A DNA stretch of 64,000 nucleotides from Paenibacillus bovis (GCF_001421015.2 NZ_CP013023.1:4395501-4459500), one strand, 5' to 3'. Numbered from the stretch's first letter, positions 52,264 to 61,589 are shown. Translations and numbers: made by a program. The notes: generated from the sequence alone by a model not told the origin.

Positions 52264-53259
52264 TTACTTCGTCAGTACGCCAACCACCTGATCGACCAGT
52301 GCTTTGGAGGATACAGGCCCACCGAATGTCCAAGTAGTTCCAGACAGTGGATACGTACGTTTTTCTTTAACAAAGTTCAGTCCGTTCCAGACCGAATTGC
52401 CTTTCATTGCCGCTCCGAATACATCATCATCCGGCTGGGTGATATAGATAAAGTTGCTGTCCTGTACTTTGGACAGTGCCTCGATACCTACGGTCGAGAA
52501 ACCATAATTTTCGACTTTATCCGATTTCCAGTCATTGATCATTCCGATCTTCGCCAGGGTACCTGCTACAACCGAATTGTCCAGGAACATGCGCAGACTT
52601 GCTGCATTCTGGGAAGTGAACGCCTGAGTGATCACATAGTGCAGATCCGCTTTGTCGGCAGCAGCCAGTTTTTCTTTGGCTTCGGCATAGTGCTGATCCA
52701 GATCAGCCAGTACTTTTTTCGCCTGATCCTGTTTGCCTACCGCCGTCGCAATACTGTTGAACACTTCAACCATCTTGTCATAGTCATAACCATTGCCGTC
52801 ATTCAGATTGTACTCAATCGTTGGTGCAATCGTATTAAGCTGGTCATAAATATCTTTATTGCTGTCAAAGTTGGAGATGATCAGGTCCGGCTTCAGTGCC
52901 GCAATCGCTTCCAGATTCGGTTCATTACGCAGACCTACATCGGCTACACTGCTGTCCAGAGCAGCTTCCGGGCTTACATAGATCTTGTACTGCTTATTGT
53001 CCGCACTACCTACTGGCTGTACACCCAGAGCCACCAGATCTTCGGTAAATGTCCATTCCAGAACGACTACACGCTGCGCCGGCTTGTCGAGTTTCGTCTC
53101 GCCATGGTTATGCTTGATCGTTATCGGACCGGATGCTGCTGCTCCACCAGCAGCTGGTGTAGTTTCTCCCTCGGTTTTTGTATTTCCAGCTGTTCCGCAG
53201 CCTGCGAGTGCAAGCATCAGAACGAGCATAAGTGTAATTCCGATGAACCCCTTTTTCAT
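52264..53259 (-). CDS. iron-siderophore ABC transporter substrate-binding lipoprotein
   Basis: The start at 53259 (MKKGFIGITLMLVL) follows GAGGAG; the longer frame crosses the Fur box. Lipobox LALAGC. The mature domain is a class III siderophore-binding fold (RVVVLEWTFTEDLVALG; LKPDLIISNFDSN; YDKMVEVFNSIATAVG; FVKEKRTYPLSGTTWTFGGP). The WTFTEDL opening is typical of Fe(III)-citrate or hydroxamate binding proteins. No permease or ATPase is adjacent. Iron-regulated. Confidence 0.9.
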   Translation of the reverse strand: MKKGFIGITLMLVLMLALAGCGTAGNTKTEGETTPAAGGAAASGPITIKHNHGETKLDKPAQRVVVLEWTFTEDLVALGVQPVGSADNKQYKIYVSPEAALDSSVADVGLRNEPNLEAIAALKPDLIISNFDSNKDIYDQLNTIAPTIEYNLNDGNGYDYDKMVEVFNSIATAVGKQDQAKKVLADLDQHYAEAKEKLAAADKADLHYVITQAFTSQNAASLRMFLDNSVVAGTLAKIGMINDWKSDKVENYGFSTVGIEALSKVQDSNFIYITQPDDDVFGAAMKGNSVWNGLNFVKEKRTYPLSGTTWTFGGPVSSKALVDQVVGVLTK

Positions 53260-53292
53260 GTTCGAATTCTCCTCTATATGTATGTATTTGCG

Positions 53293-53311
53293 GATAATGA
53301 TAATCATTATC
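53293..53311 (-). promoter_or_regulatory. Fur box
   Basis: GATAATGATAATCATTATC is a perfect 19-bp Fur operator, 33 bp upstream of the binding-protein start. It predicts repression by iron. Confidence 0.97.
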
Positions 53312-53468
53312 ATCTATGGATTATGAAGCAGTACAACCGGATTGTCAACGATAAATCGGAATATCGGCTGTACTTTTTATCAGGCTTGTATGTACCCCTA
53401 TTTAAAGGAAGCTCCAGCTCTGTTCACCCGTTGCAGGCAGAAGGTCCTGTCTGTTTATTGACAGCCCT

Positions 53469-53855
53469 TTATAAAGGATATTTGTCTACATGAGCCGAAT
53501 CGGTAAAATCATCAATATCCAGATCATAATGACTCAAATACTCCTGAATCTCCTGCCAGCTGGCAAACTGTCTATATTCGCCCACTCTGTCGTACGAAGG
53601 CTTCAGCTCCTGTTCAATATCCGCTCTGTTAAATGAAGAAATCCTCACTTGAAAACGAGCTTTTTCTATGGGAACGCTGGATCGGTAAGGTGAAAAGCCG
53701 ATCATTGCACCAGGCTCGATACGCAGCGGATATGCAGGCAGGCAGTCCCGCGGCAGCCCAATCTCCATCCAGGTGATCGAGTGGGCATCGACAGGGACTA
53801 ATTCCTTGAGCAATATTTTTCCTTGTAAAAGCAGCTGCAGAGAATAAGCACTCAT
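53469..53855 (-). CDS. hypothetical protein
   Basis: A 128-residue protein with GGAGG before ATG, 37 bp behind the LacI gene, so probably in its operon. Beta-strand-rich start (YSLQLLLQGKILLKELVPVD; GAMIGFSPYRSSVPIEKARF) and acidic helical end (WQEIQEYLSHYDLDIDDF). No family recognised. Confidence 0.65.
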   Translation of the reverse strand: MSAYSLQLLLQGKILLKELVPVDAHSITWMEIGLPRDCLPAYPLRIEPGAMIGFSPYRSSVPIEKARFQVRISSFNRADIEQELKPSYDRVGEYRQFASWQEIQEYLSHYDLDIDDFTDSAHVDKYPL

Positions 53856-53891
53856 CTACTGTTCCTCCAGTTGTCTGGCATGCGGTTCGCT

Positions 53892-54926
53892 CTACTCGCG
53901 ATCCTGACGCGAATAATGTCTGGCTGCCAGACTCGATTCGCGGACAATCAATCTTGGTTCGAATTCTACACGTTCATATTCAGCAGGCTCCGGTGACTGG
54001 ATACGTTTGAGCAGCAGCTCTGCTGCCAACCTGCCCACTTCATTGCCCATAATCGATACCGAGCTGATCTGTGGTGTGGTCACTGTAGTCCATAGATTGT
54101 TATCGATGCCGACGATGGCAACATCCTCTGGCACTTTGACGCCCAGCTCTTTGAATCGGTTCACGATGCCGATCGCAACCATATCGTTGACTGCATAGAT
54201 GGCATCAGGCATATTTTTGAGATTATAAAAGTAATCTGCTGCCTGTCGTCCTGTATCAAAAGTGAAGTCCTCGCCAAAATACACAAGCGAAGCATCTACA
54301 TGACGAAGCGACTGTTCATAGGCCAGATAACGCTCTTCGATCTTGTCCTTGGGTGCACCTGCATAAGCGATACGGGTACGGCCGATCTGCAGCAGATGCT
54401 CCATAACGAGACGCCCTTCCTGGCGGGCCATGCCGACAATATCCGCTTTGAGATCGGAACTGAGCTTTTTGCTGTAATTAATAACGGATATCGGGATAGC
54501 CGACTGATTGATCAGACTTTCCAACGTTTTCGGATAGGCCAGCGGCATAATCACCAGACCATCCACGTGCAGCTTTTTCACTTCGCGCAGCGTCTCCAGC
54601 TCCAGCCGTGCATTACCTAGCGTATTGATCTGTACTACACGATAACCATGCTGCTTGGCAGCCTGCTCCACCGACCACGCGATATCGGGAATGATCGCAT
54701 TGCGAATATCCGGTACTGCGAGTGCGATCTGCCGGGTCTGGCGAATTTTCAGACTCTGGGCAGAGGTATTCGGAATAAAGCCCATCTCCTCGACAATCTC
54801 CAGAATACGGGCTTTGGTCTTGGCACTGATGCCTTCGCTATCATTCAGAGCGCGCGATACCGTAGCAATACCAACGCCCGCTTTTTTGGCTACATCTTCT
54901 ATCGTTACTTTTTTCCTGTTGGCCAT
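53892..54926 (-). CDS. LacI family transcriptional regulator
   Basis: A 344-residue regulator. The helix-turn-helix and hinge are at 5-60 (VTIEDVAKKAGVGIATVSRA, then SAQSLKIRQTRQIALAVPDI). The sugar-binding-like effector domain follows (IVGIDNNLWTTVTTPQISSV near 275-295). AGAGGAG precedes ATG. A GGAATCGTTTCC element just upstream and GGAAACGTTTCC before the divergent dehydrogenase suggest that it represses both itself and that gene. The effector is unknown. Confidence 0.9.
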   Translation of the reverse strand: MANRKKVTIEDVAKKAGVGIATVSRALNDSEGISAKTKARILEIVEEMGFIPNTSAQSLKIRQTRQIALAVPDIRNAIIPDIAWSVEQAAKQHGYRVVQINTLGNARLELETLREVKKLHVDGLVIMPLAYPKTLESLINQSAIPISVINYSKKLSSDLKADIVGMARQEGRLVMEHLLQIGRTRIAYAGAPKDKIEERYLAYEQSLRHVDASLVYFGEDFTFDTGRQAADYFYNLKNMPDAIYAVNDMVAIGIVNRFKELGVKVPEDVAIVGIDNNLWTTVTTPQISSVSIMGNEVGRLAAELLLKRIQSPEPAEYERVEFEPRLIVRESSLAARHYSRQDRE

Positions 54927-54948
54927 GCCGGTTTATTCTCCTCTTATC

Positions 54949-54960
54949 GGAATCGTTTCC
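54949..54960 (-). promoter_or_regulatory. LacI-type operator (lacI upstream copy)
   Basis: GGAATCGTTTCC, a palindrome with one mismatch and a central CG, lies 23 bp before the LacI start. The pattern fits LacI/CcpA operators. It is the same element as at 55241. Confidence 0.7.
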
Positions 54961-55240
54961 ATTCATCCTTGTAATTTTTCGCTTCTTTTCTTACATTATA
55001 TCATAGCCGTTTGCAAATCGGTCTGCCTGATTAAAAGGAAGGATCGGTGAAGGGCAACACTTCTATCATGGAAATAAACTATTTCAAATTTTATCTACTA
55101 ACTCCCTGTTCTAATAGCTCTGAGTCTTATTTTGAAAAATAGAAATGAACTGTATTTTTTTTGTTTTCTTATGTAGGTTCGCGTCAGTTCCTGCCGAAAT
55201 CCATTTGACAATATGTCCATAGTGTGACATCATTAATACC

Positions 55241-55252
55241 GGAAACGTTTCC
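55241..55252 (+). promoter_or_regulatory. LacI-type operator (dehydrogenase upstream copy)
   Basis: GGAAACGTTTCC is a perfect 12-bp palindrome 69 bp before the dehydrogenase start, beside a TATACT -10-like element at 55263-55268. Repression by the neighbouring LacI protein is the simplest reading; CcpA is the alternative. Confidence 0.75.
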
Positions 55253-55320
55253 TAAAATAGTGTATACTTATCGATAGCAACAAACTTATAATCTTATAAC
55301 CTCACAGGGAGATGACTTCG

Positions 55321-56373
55321 ATGCAAGCATTACGTTGGCATGGTGTAAAAGACTTGAGAGTAGATACAATTGAAGAACCAACCGTACAGGAAGGCAAAGT
55401 AAAAATCAAAGTGCAATGGTGCGGCATTTGCGGTAGTGATCTGCATGAATACGCGGCAGGTCCTATTTTCATTTCCAAAGACTCCCCTCACCCATTGACT
55501 AATGAAAAAGCACCTGTTGTGATGGGACATGAGTTTTCCGGACAAGTTGTCGAAGTAGGCGAAGGCGTAACCAAATTCAAAGAAGGCGACCGCGTTGTTG
55601 TGGAGCCTATTTTTGCATGCGGTAAATGTACTGCATGTCGTCAGGGCAAATATAATCTCTGCGAGAAAATGGGCTTCCTCGGTCTGGCCGGCGGTGGCGG
55701 CGGATTCTCTGAATATGTATCCGCAGATGAACACATGGTACACAAAATTCCGGACAGTGTTTCCTTTGAACAGGGCGCCCTGGTTGAACCGTCTGCAGTC
55801 GCACTGTATGCTGTTCGTCAAAGCCAGTTCAAAGTCGGTGACCGCGCTGTCGTATTTGGTGCAGGTCCGATCGGTCTGCTCGTGATCGAAGCACTGCGTG
55901 CATCCGGTGCAGCCGAGATCTATGCAGTCGAATTGTCCGAGGAACGCCGCAAAACAGCGGAATCACTCGGTGCTATCGGCCTGAACCCGGCTGATGTCGA
56001 TGTAGTCAAAGAAATTCACCGTCTGACTGAAGGCGGCGCGGACGTTGCCTACGAAGTTACCGGTGTACCGGTCGTACTGACTCAAGCAATTGAATCAACC
56101 AGGCTGAGCGGACAGATCATGATCGTCAGCATTTTTGAAAAAGAAGCTCCAATCCATCCGAACCTGATCGTTATGCAGGAACGCAATATCGCCGGTATTA
56201 TCGGCTACCGTGATGTATTCCCTGCTGTAATCAGCCTGATGAATCAAGGCTACTTCTCTCCGGAGAAACTGGTAACCAAACGAATCGGCCTGAGCGAGAT
56301 TGTTGAGCAAGGCTTTGAAGCACTGATGAAAGAGAAAAACCAGGTGAAAATCCTCGTTTCTCCAAACAAATAA
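55321..56373 (+). CDS. 2,3-butanediol dehydrogenase (zinc-dependent)
   Basis: The ATG at 55321 (MQALRWHGVKDLRVD) is preferred over 55312, with GGGAG upstream. A 350-residue medium-chain Zn alcohol dehydrogenase. The catalytic zinc site has the Cys in CGICGSDLHEY and the His in GHEFSGQVVEVG. The structural zinc has the four Cys of ACGKCTACRQGKYNLC. The Rossmann loop is VFGAGPIGLLV. The LRWHG opening and QGKYNLCEKMGFLGL stretch are those of Bacillus/Paenibacillus BdhA/ButB, which interconvert acetoin and butanediol with NAD(H). Likely regulated by the divergent LacI. Confidence 0.9.
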   Translation: MQALRWHGVKDLRVDTIEEPTVQEGKVKIKVQWCGICGSDLHEYAAGPIFISKDSPHPLTNEKAPVVMGHEFSGQVVEVGEGVTKFKEGDRVVVEPIFACGKCTACRQGKYNLCEKMGFLGLAGGGGGFSEYVSADEHMVHKIPDSVSFEQGALVEPSAVALYAVRQSQFKVGDRAVVFGAGPIGLLVIEALRASGAAEIYAVELSEERRKTAESLGAIGLNPADVDVVKEIHRLTEGGADVAYEVTGVPVVLTQAIESTRLSGQIMIVSIFEKEAPIHPNLIVMQERNIAGIIGYRDVFPAVISLMNQGYFSPEKLVTKRIGLSEIVEQGFEALMKEKNQVKILVSPNK

Positions 56374-56414
56374 TCCCCGAATAAAACAAGCTCTATGCAA
56401 CAATAACAAAATAT

Positions 56415-56452
56415 AAAAAAAGACTGCCGACATCTGATCGGCAGTCTTTTTG
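56415..56452 (+). terminator. intrinsic terminator (bidirectional)
   Basis: AAGACTGCCGA pairs with TCGGCAGTCTT, with A and T runs on both sides. It is shared by the convergent dehydrogenase and DUF4352-like genes. Confidence 0.95.
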
Positions 56453-56464
56453 TTGAAGCAGAAA

Positions 56465-57046
56465 TTATTTTTTGGCTAATTTGATCAATACTTGGTTATT
56501 ACGGGTAAAGCTGAATGGATCACTAACTTCCATGGAATAATTGGACATTTTCTGGCCTGTTGGCATATCAAATACAATATATCCATCTACTTGAACACCT
56601 GGATTGATGTTGTCCAGCAGCAATTTGTTTTGAGAATCCATGTACATTACGGCTGTAGCATCCGAATCATAGGATCTTCCATCCTTGGATACCAGCTTGA
56701 ACATAGCCATAGTAACCATACGCGCTTCTTTGTCATTGTTAATCACAGAAATCGGGACTGCCCAATATTCGCCATTGGCTTCCTGACGCAGGTATTGATT
56801 GCCTACACTGCTTTTGACTTCTGGTGTATGTACCATTACGGCAAATCCACCTACGCTAACGCCATCTCCAATATAAAATTCTTTCTTTTCCTGCTTGGGT
56901 GCTGTGCTGCCTTCTTTTTTGGCAGAAGCTGTATTGGAACTGCTTGTAGAACTACTGGTCGAACTAGGCTCATCGCTATTCATGCTTCCTGCTGCCAGTG
57001 TACCAAAAATGGCGCAGGCGATTAGTGTTGAAATTGCTTTTTTCAT
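56465..57046 (-). CDS. exported DUF4352-like protein
   Basis: The start at 57046 (MKKAISTLIACAIFG) follows AAAGGGGA. A signal peptide, a Ser/Thr-rich linker (SSTSSSTSSSNTASAKK), then an Ig-like DUF4352 domain (ISVINNDKEARMVTMAMFKL; DGRSYDSDATAVMYMD; GYIVFDMPTGQKMSNYSMEV). Residue 20 region (AGSMN) shows no clear lipobox. It is probably secreted or surface-bound. It overlaps the 3' end of the upstream membrane gene by about 70 bp, so translation is coupled. Confidence 0.8.
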   Translation of the reverse strand: MKKAISTLIACAIFGTLAAGSMNSDEPSSTSSSTSSSNTASAKKEGSTAPKQEKKEFYIGDGVSVGGFAVMVHTPEVKSSVGNQYLRQEANGEYWAVPISVINNDKEARMVTMAMFKLVSKDGRSYDSDATAVMYMDSQNKLLLDNINPGVQVDGYIVFDMPTGQKMSNYSMEVSDPFSFTRNNQVLIKLAKK

Positions 57047-57473
57047 ATCTGTGTCTATTCCCCTTTTGAATCGAAATAATATAAAGAATGATAGCTGCGA
57101 TACTATAGGCGATAACATCATTGAGATCGAATGTACCTTGTATGATATGCGGAATCTGCAAAAGCTCGCTGAATATTCCGGTACATGGTATTCCAAAAAT
57201 AATACTATACGTAACTACTTTACTGGATTCTCGCCAGATCTGATAAATGGTGTAGGCAAATGCATATGCCCATAATCCATCCGGCAGTGAATATTTAACA
57301 AAAGATGGCAGAGATAAAGAAGCCATTTCTCTAAGCTGCATTACAAAAGACAATAGACCTGCAAAGCTTAACCATTGAAATACAAGAAGTGTCGTATGCC
57401 GGTAAAGAATATAAATGATACTACCGACCAGGATAGGCAAAATAATATGCAGTCCGATTTGCCGTGTATTAAT
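56976..57473 (-). CDS. VanZ-like membrane protein with probable ATT start
   Basis: About 165 residues with four membrane segments (HIILPILVGSIIYILYR; LLVFQWLSFAGLLSFVM; VVTYSIIFGIPCTGIF; LNDVIAYSIAAIILYII). The TFDLNDVIAYS segment is VanZ-like. The frame has no ATG, GTG or TTG near its ribosome site. AAGGAGGTGA ends 4 nt before ATT at 57473, which fits a rare ATT start; a TTG at 57440 would lack any such site. Its 3' end overlaps the DUF4352-like gene. Confidence 0.7.
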   Translation of the reverse strand: MNTRQIGLHIILPILVGSIIYILYRHTTLLVFQWLSFAGLLSFVMQLREMASLSLPSFVKYSLPDGLWAYAFAYTIYQIWRESSKVVTYSIIFGIPCTGIFSELLQIPHIIQGTFDLNDVIAYSIAAIILYIISIQKGNRHRYEKSNFNTNRLRHFWYTGSRKHE

Positions 57474-57757
57474 CTTCTCACCTCCTTGATATCATCCCAT
57501 TGTAGAATCAGGGACTAGCCTTATCCTTTGACTGTTCTATAGCTATGTAAAACGAATAGATGCACAAACAATCTTCTATATATTTAAACGGATGATTCAT
57601 CATAAATTGTTATAGCTGATCAATAAATACATCCTTTTCCAATCACCAGCTACTATTTTATGATGAGCGTGTCTCGTCCAAAATATCGGCGTATACAAAA
57701 TGATATAATGAATAACAAATGATTTTACATATAAGCGGCTTACAGGAGGAATAGAAT

Positions 57758-59407
57758 ATGGACGCCAATATTGAATTATTACTGGAAGAAACCTGGGAGC
57801 AGCTGGAATCCCTCTCCGAGCGTGAGCAAAAGCGAATTAGCGAGTTCGGCCGACGCAGTACGCTTCAGGCAGGGATTCACGATTATATCCGTATCGGCTA
57901 CCGCAAAGGTAAAAACAACTGGACCAGTGGCCAAATGTTTATCGAGATTGAAAGACCTTTTTCCTGGAGCGATTCGGCGTATCCATGGGACACGGAAGTG
58001 GATATCGAAGCGATCACCGACGAGATGCTGCTTCAGGAATGGCTGCCGGCTTTGCGTAAGCGGCTGGAGCCGGTCTTTTATGAAGATCATCTGGGATCAC
58101 AGTATTATGATTACAAGCTGGAAGTTTCCTTATATATTGAACGCGCGCTCGTTGAGGATACGCTGCAGCATACCGAATACTGGACGAATGAGTCCAAGCA
58201 GCAAGCGCTGCATCTGGCAATGGAGACATTTATCCGGGATAAAGTAGAGAGTCCTCCGCCTCTGTATCCCAAAGAGCTGGACCTGTTCTTTTTCAGTGAA
58301 CTGCTGTTGAATGATGATATCTGGGAGCGCCGTACCGACCGGATCATCGAGCTGGCCACGCAGCTGGACCACAAACTAAAGCCTATCCTTAAACTGCGTG
58401 CCGAATGGGATCGCCATCTAATCTCTGCGCTCCGTACATGGGCCAATGAACAGTACCTCCCTCTTTACTTTGATGCAACAGGCAGCTATGCCGAGCCATT
58501 CCGTCTGAAAGTGGATGCCGATTCCCGTCCGGTCAATCCACAGGAACTGGAACTGCTCCTCTATGCTGCGCTGTGCGTAGGAAGACAAAGTGCTGACGAA
58601 CGGCAGCAGTATCTGGAATATGCTGCACAATTGGGCTCCGATAAAGCAGCCCGTTATCTCAAGGAAGGCAGCGGCCAGGTCGAGAGTTCCCGCAAAAATG
58701 ACCATATCCATGGTAAAGCCAATGATATTTTACAGCTGATCGAGATCAAGCTATTGAATGAAGGTTCAGCAGCTTACCAGGAAGCCATCACCTACATTTG
58801 TGATCTGCTGCGCCAGGGATTCCCGCGCGAATACAAACTCAAGCTTGGCAGCAAAACCAAACTGTTTTTGCCTGTAAAAGGACTGGCCAAATCGCCGCTG
58901 CACCGCCTATTTGCTGCAGCTATGCAGTATCCTGAGCTGTATCCGCTTATCGCTGATTATGCACAGCTTGCGATGCAGGAGTTTGCCTGGTACAACGATG
59001 TAGAACCCGGCGAGAAGTCTGTTATGCCGGGAACGTATGCGGTATTGGGACTGGGGCTGCACAGTGATGCTTATTTCCCACTGCTGATCGACTACATGAA
59101 AAGGGTAGATACCGAGCATCAGATGGCTCATAACAGCTATATCCAGACTTTTATCGAGACTCATGAAGTGGAACCACAGCTGGTACCTGTTCTGACTGCG
59201 ATCTTATTAGGTAGCGGTCAGTCCGCACGCCCGGTCAAAGCCCTCGCTGATCGCTGGAATACACCGGAGCTGATCCTTGCTTTGGATCAACAGCTCACTA
59301 TGCTGGAGGACTATCAGCAGGAACATCTGCTGTATCTGATCTTTGGCAGCACAAGCAAGCAAAAGAAATTCCTGCAGCATGCCAGTCAGCTGAGAGAACA
59401 AAGCTAG
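57758..59407 (+). CDS. large hypothetical protein (DUF6138-like)
   Basis: A 549-residue soluble, mostly helical protein with CAGGAGGA before ATG. The N-terminal part is beta-rich (GIHDYIRIGYRKGKNNW, QMFIEIERPFSW) and the rest consists of helical repeats (LELLLYAALCVGRQSADERQ; ATYICD-like helices; LPVKGLAKSPLHRLFAAAMQ). It resembles uncharacterised Paenibacillus proteins annotated DUF6138; this match is from memory. No catalytic motif seen. Confidence 0.65.
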   Translation: MDANIELLLEETWEQLESLSEREQKRISEFGRRSTLQAGIHDYIRIGYRKGKNNWTSGQMFIEIERPFSWSDSAYPWDTEVDIEAITDEMLLQEWLPALRKRLEPVFYEDHLGSQYYDYKLEVSLYIERALVEDTLQHTEYWTNESKQQALHLAMETFIRDKVESPPPLYPKELDLFFFSELLLNDDIWERRTDRIIELATQLDHKLKPILKLRAEWDRHLISALRTWANEQYLPLYFDATGSYAEPFRLKVDADSRPVNPQELELLLYAALCVGRQSADERQQYLEYAAQLGSDKAARYLKEGSGQVESSRKNDHIHGKANDILQLIEIKLLNEGSAAYQEAITYICDLLRQGFPREYKLKLGSKTKLFLPVKGLAKSPLHRLFAAAMQYPELYPLIADYAQLAMQEFAWYNDVEPGEKSVMPGTYAVLGLGLHSDAYFPLLIDYMKRVDTEHQMAHNSYIQTFIETHEVEPQLVPVLTAILLGSGQSARPVKALADRWNTPELILALDQQLTMLEDYQQEHLLYLIFGSTSKQKKFLQHASQLREQS

Positions 59408-59512
59408 TCTTTTATGATGGATAATCTATGGATCGGTTCGCTGATACAAATAGCTTGTCATGAATCTATTTCACAACCATTCATTCTTGATATGGAGAGA
59501 GAGGGAATTCTT

Positions 59513-59977
59513 ATGGAATATAAGACAGCTACTTTGGAACATTTGCCAGCAATAGTACGTTTACTAGCAGAAGATGAACTGGGAGCTTCGAGAGAGCGTT
59601 TTGAAGATCCGTTGCCGGAAGAATATCGGACAGCTTTTGCCAAAATCCAGCAACAGTCAGGCAACTCGATTGTCGTTGCTGTTCATGATGAGGATGTTAT
59701 CGGATGTCTTCAACTGACGATCATCCCCGGTCTCTCCAGACTCGGGATGACACGCGGTCAAATCGAAGGCGTTCGTGTGGACAGCCGCTATCGCAGCCAG
59801 GGAATCGGAGAAGCATTACTGCGCCATGCTATTGAAACCGCTCGGGAAATGGATTGCCAGCTGATTCAGCTGACAACCGATAAGAGCAGGAAGAGCGCAC
59901 ATCATTTTTATGAAAAGCTTGGATTTGTCGCCAGTCATGAAGGGATGAAGCTTGCGATCGACAATTATATAAGTTGA
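59513..59977 (+). CDS. GNAT acetyltransferase
   Basis: The ATG at 59513 (MEYKTATLEHLPAIV) follows GAGAGGG; an earlier in-frame ATG at 59414 lacks one. Motif A is VRVDSRYRSQGIGEALLRHA and the C-terminal strand is TTDKSRKSAHHFYEKLGFV. The EDELGASRERFEDPLPEEY helix and CLQLTIIPGLSRLGMTRGQ strand are typical of a widespread uncharacterised GNAT subgroup. Confidence 0.9.
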   Translation: MEYKTATLEHLPAIVRLLAEDELGASRERFEDPLPEEYRTAFAKIQQQSGNSIVVAVHDEDVIGCLQLTIIPGLSRLGMTRGQIEGVRVDSRYRSQGIGEALLRHAIETAREMDCQLIQLTTDKSRKSAHHFYEKLGFVASHEGMKLAIDNYIS

Positions 59978-60071
59978 GTACACGTATAGCATCCGACGAA
60001 TCGCTTTCTACTGCTGTAATCTACAGTGAATAGGTGCAAACGATATATATGGACCTGCAGAATCTCTATTG

Positions 60072-60716
60072 TCAGCTTTTCTCCAAAGCCAGCTGCCAGG
60101 CTTCTGTTACCAATACTGCCTGTTTGCTGCTGCTTTCTCCTCCGCCTTCGGTTGTCCAGAGCGGCGGGTAGTAGGCAAATATCTGTCCCACTTCCAGCTG
60201 CTCGGTCTGCTGCTTCCAGTTCTGCCAGCGGAATGTCTCGTAAAATTGCTGCAAATCACCGGCTGCCAGCCAGTTGATCCATTCCGAGTATGTCAGTTCA
60301 GTCGCTTCCCATTCCAGCGTATCCGGTGCAAAATAACAAATCTGTCCATCTGTCGTATCCAGCGCAAAAAATCCGCCTGCTGCATCATAGGCTACCAGCA
60401 GTTTGCCTGTCAGTGTCTTCACAGGCAGCTGATCCTCCAGTCCATTCCATGAACGAAGATTGCCGTATACTTGTGCATGTCCTGCACCCAACAGTGTAAT
60501 CCAGCCATGATCCAGGCACATACCGCCAGCTTCATAAGCGATTGCGCCCAGATAGGAACGTGTACTCACCTGAAGACAACGCAAGGTCTCTTCTCCTTCG
60601 CTGCGGTCGGCAGGCCATATGGTATATGTATTCGTGCCTTCGCCAAACAGCTGTACAATTTCTTCCCAGGCATGATTGTCCCGGTCAATTAATTCTTGTG
60701 CAGATAATACGGACAT
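60072..60716 (-). CDS. DUF2625 family protein
   Basis: The ATG at 60716 (MSVLSAQELIDRDNHAW) has AGGAG at the right distance. About 214 residues with the DUF2625 pattern: EETLRCLQVSTRSYLGAIAY, EAGGMCLDHGWITLLGAGH, and the FFALDTTDGQICYFAPDTLE strand pair. Cytoplasmic, function unknown. It is divergent from the gene at 60906. Confidence 0.85.
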   Translation of the reverse strand: MSVLSAQELIDRDNHAWEEIVQLFGEGTNTYTIWPADRSEGEETLRCLQVSTRSYLGAIAYEAGGMCLDHGWITLLGAGHAQVYGNLRSWNGLEDQLPVKTLTGKLLVAYDAAGGFFALDTTDGQICYFAPDTLEWEATELTYSEWINWLAAGDLQQFYETFRWQNWKQQTEQLEVGQIFAYYPPLWTTEGGGESSSKQAVLVTEAWQLALEKS

Positions 60717-60905
60717 ATCCATCTCTCCTTTGGGTTGAATTACTTTATAGTAGAGTATAACAGAATAGTAAAGTATAACAGACCTGCCAAATAGTAATCT
60801 ATTCGTCTTCAATACCTACGTTGGTCTGTACGCTGGATGGTATACTATAATGGTGTTACAGATACTTATTCATACGCATGAAGCCTATTGAAAGGAAGTG
60901 GTCCA

Positions 60906-61562
60906 ATGACGGATTTTAGTAAATTACATACCTCTATTCTTTCCTTTATTCAGCAGCAGGATCTGTACAATCAATCATACGGACTGTTTGACGATTCTTT
61001 TATTCGTGCCTATTCCGAGCCGATTCAACTAGAGATTGATGATCGTATTCCGCTGTCTCCCGAGCTTCACTACCTGTACAGTCATTTTGAAATGGTCGAT
61101 GAAAAAGCGGCTGGCTCAATAAAAAGTGCAGCAGTGCTGATTGGAAACGGTATTTTGCTAAACTTTGCAGCGCCAGAGTATCTGTACCGCCAGCAGCTCG
61201 GCTACCGCTGGATTGGAGCTTCAGATTCACCAGAGGAATCAACAAATTGGCCATCCCACCATGTGGTAATTGCCAATTATAATGATGATCCGCTGATTGT
61301 GGATACCAGCAGAGCGGACTCTCCGGTATATGCTGCTTTTGAAGGCAATGACCCTGAGCTTGTAGCCTCATCCCTGGCTAATTTTTTTGCGGCTCTGGTT
61401 ATTATGATTGAAGCGGCTGCTGTCCTGCAGGGAGAGATTACAGATGAAGAGACAGACGAGATCAAGACCGAATATACGGAAATGATCGAACCGCAACTGC
61501 TCGAACTTCTGGGCGAACAGCAAATGAATGATCTGTTTGTGTATCTGGGCTTAAACTGGTAA
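60906..61562 (+). CDS. SUKH/SMI1-like protein
   Basis: The ATG at 60906 (MTDFSKLHTSILSFI) follows AAAGGAAG. 218 residues. PLSPELHYLYSHFEM, the ILLNFAAPEYLYRQQLGYRW strand, and HHVVIANYNDDPLIVDTS, PVYAAFEG show the SUKH-like strand order (a 'cell-wall assembly/SMI1' fold). An alpha-helical C-terminus follows. An immunity or housekeeping role cannot be separated. Confidence 0.55.
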   Translation: MTDFSKLHTSILSFIQQQDLYNQSYGLFDDSFIRAYSEPIQLEIDDRIPLSPELHYLYSHFEMVDEKAAGSIKSAAVLIGNGILLNFAAPEYLYRQQLGYRWIGASDSPEESTNWPSHHVVIANYNDDPLIVDTSRADSPVYAAFEGNDPELVASSLANFFAALVIMIEAAAVLQGEITDEETDEIKTEYTEMIEPQLLELLGEQQMNDLFVYLGLNW

Positions 61563-61589
61563 TAGACTGGACAGCAAGGAGGGGTATAG

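Noticed and set aside
52255..53493. Plus-strand open frame of 412 codons
   Set aside because: It is antisense to the Fur-boxed iron-binding lipoprotein, whose motifs, signal peptide and start site are clear.
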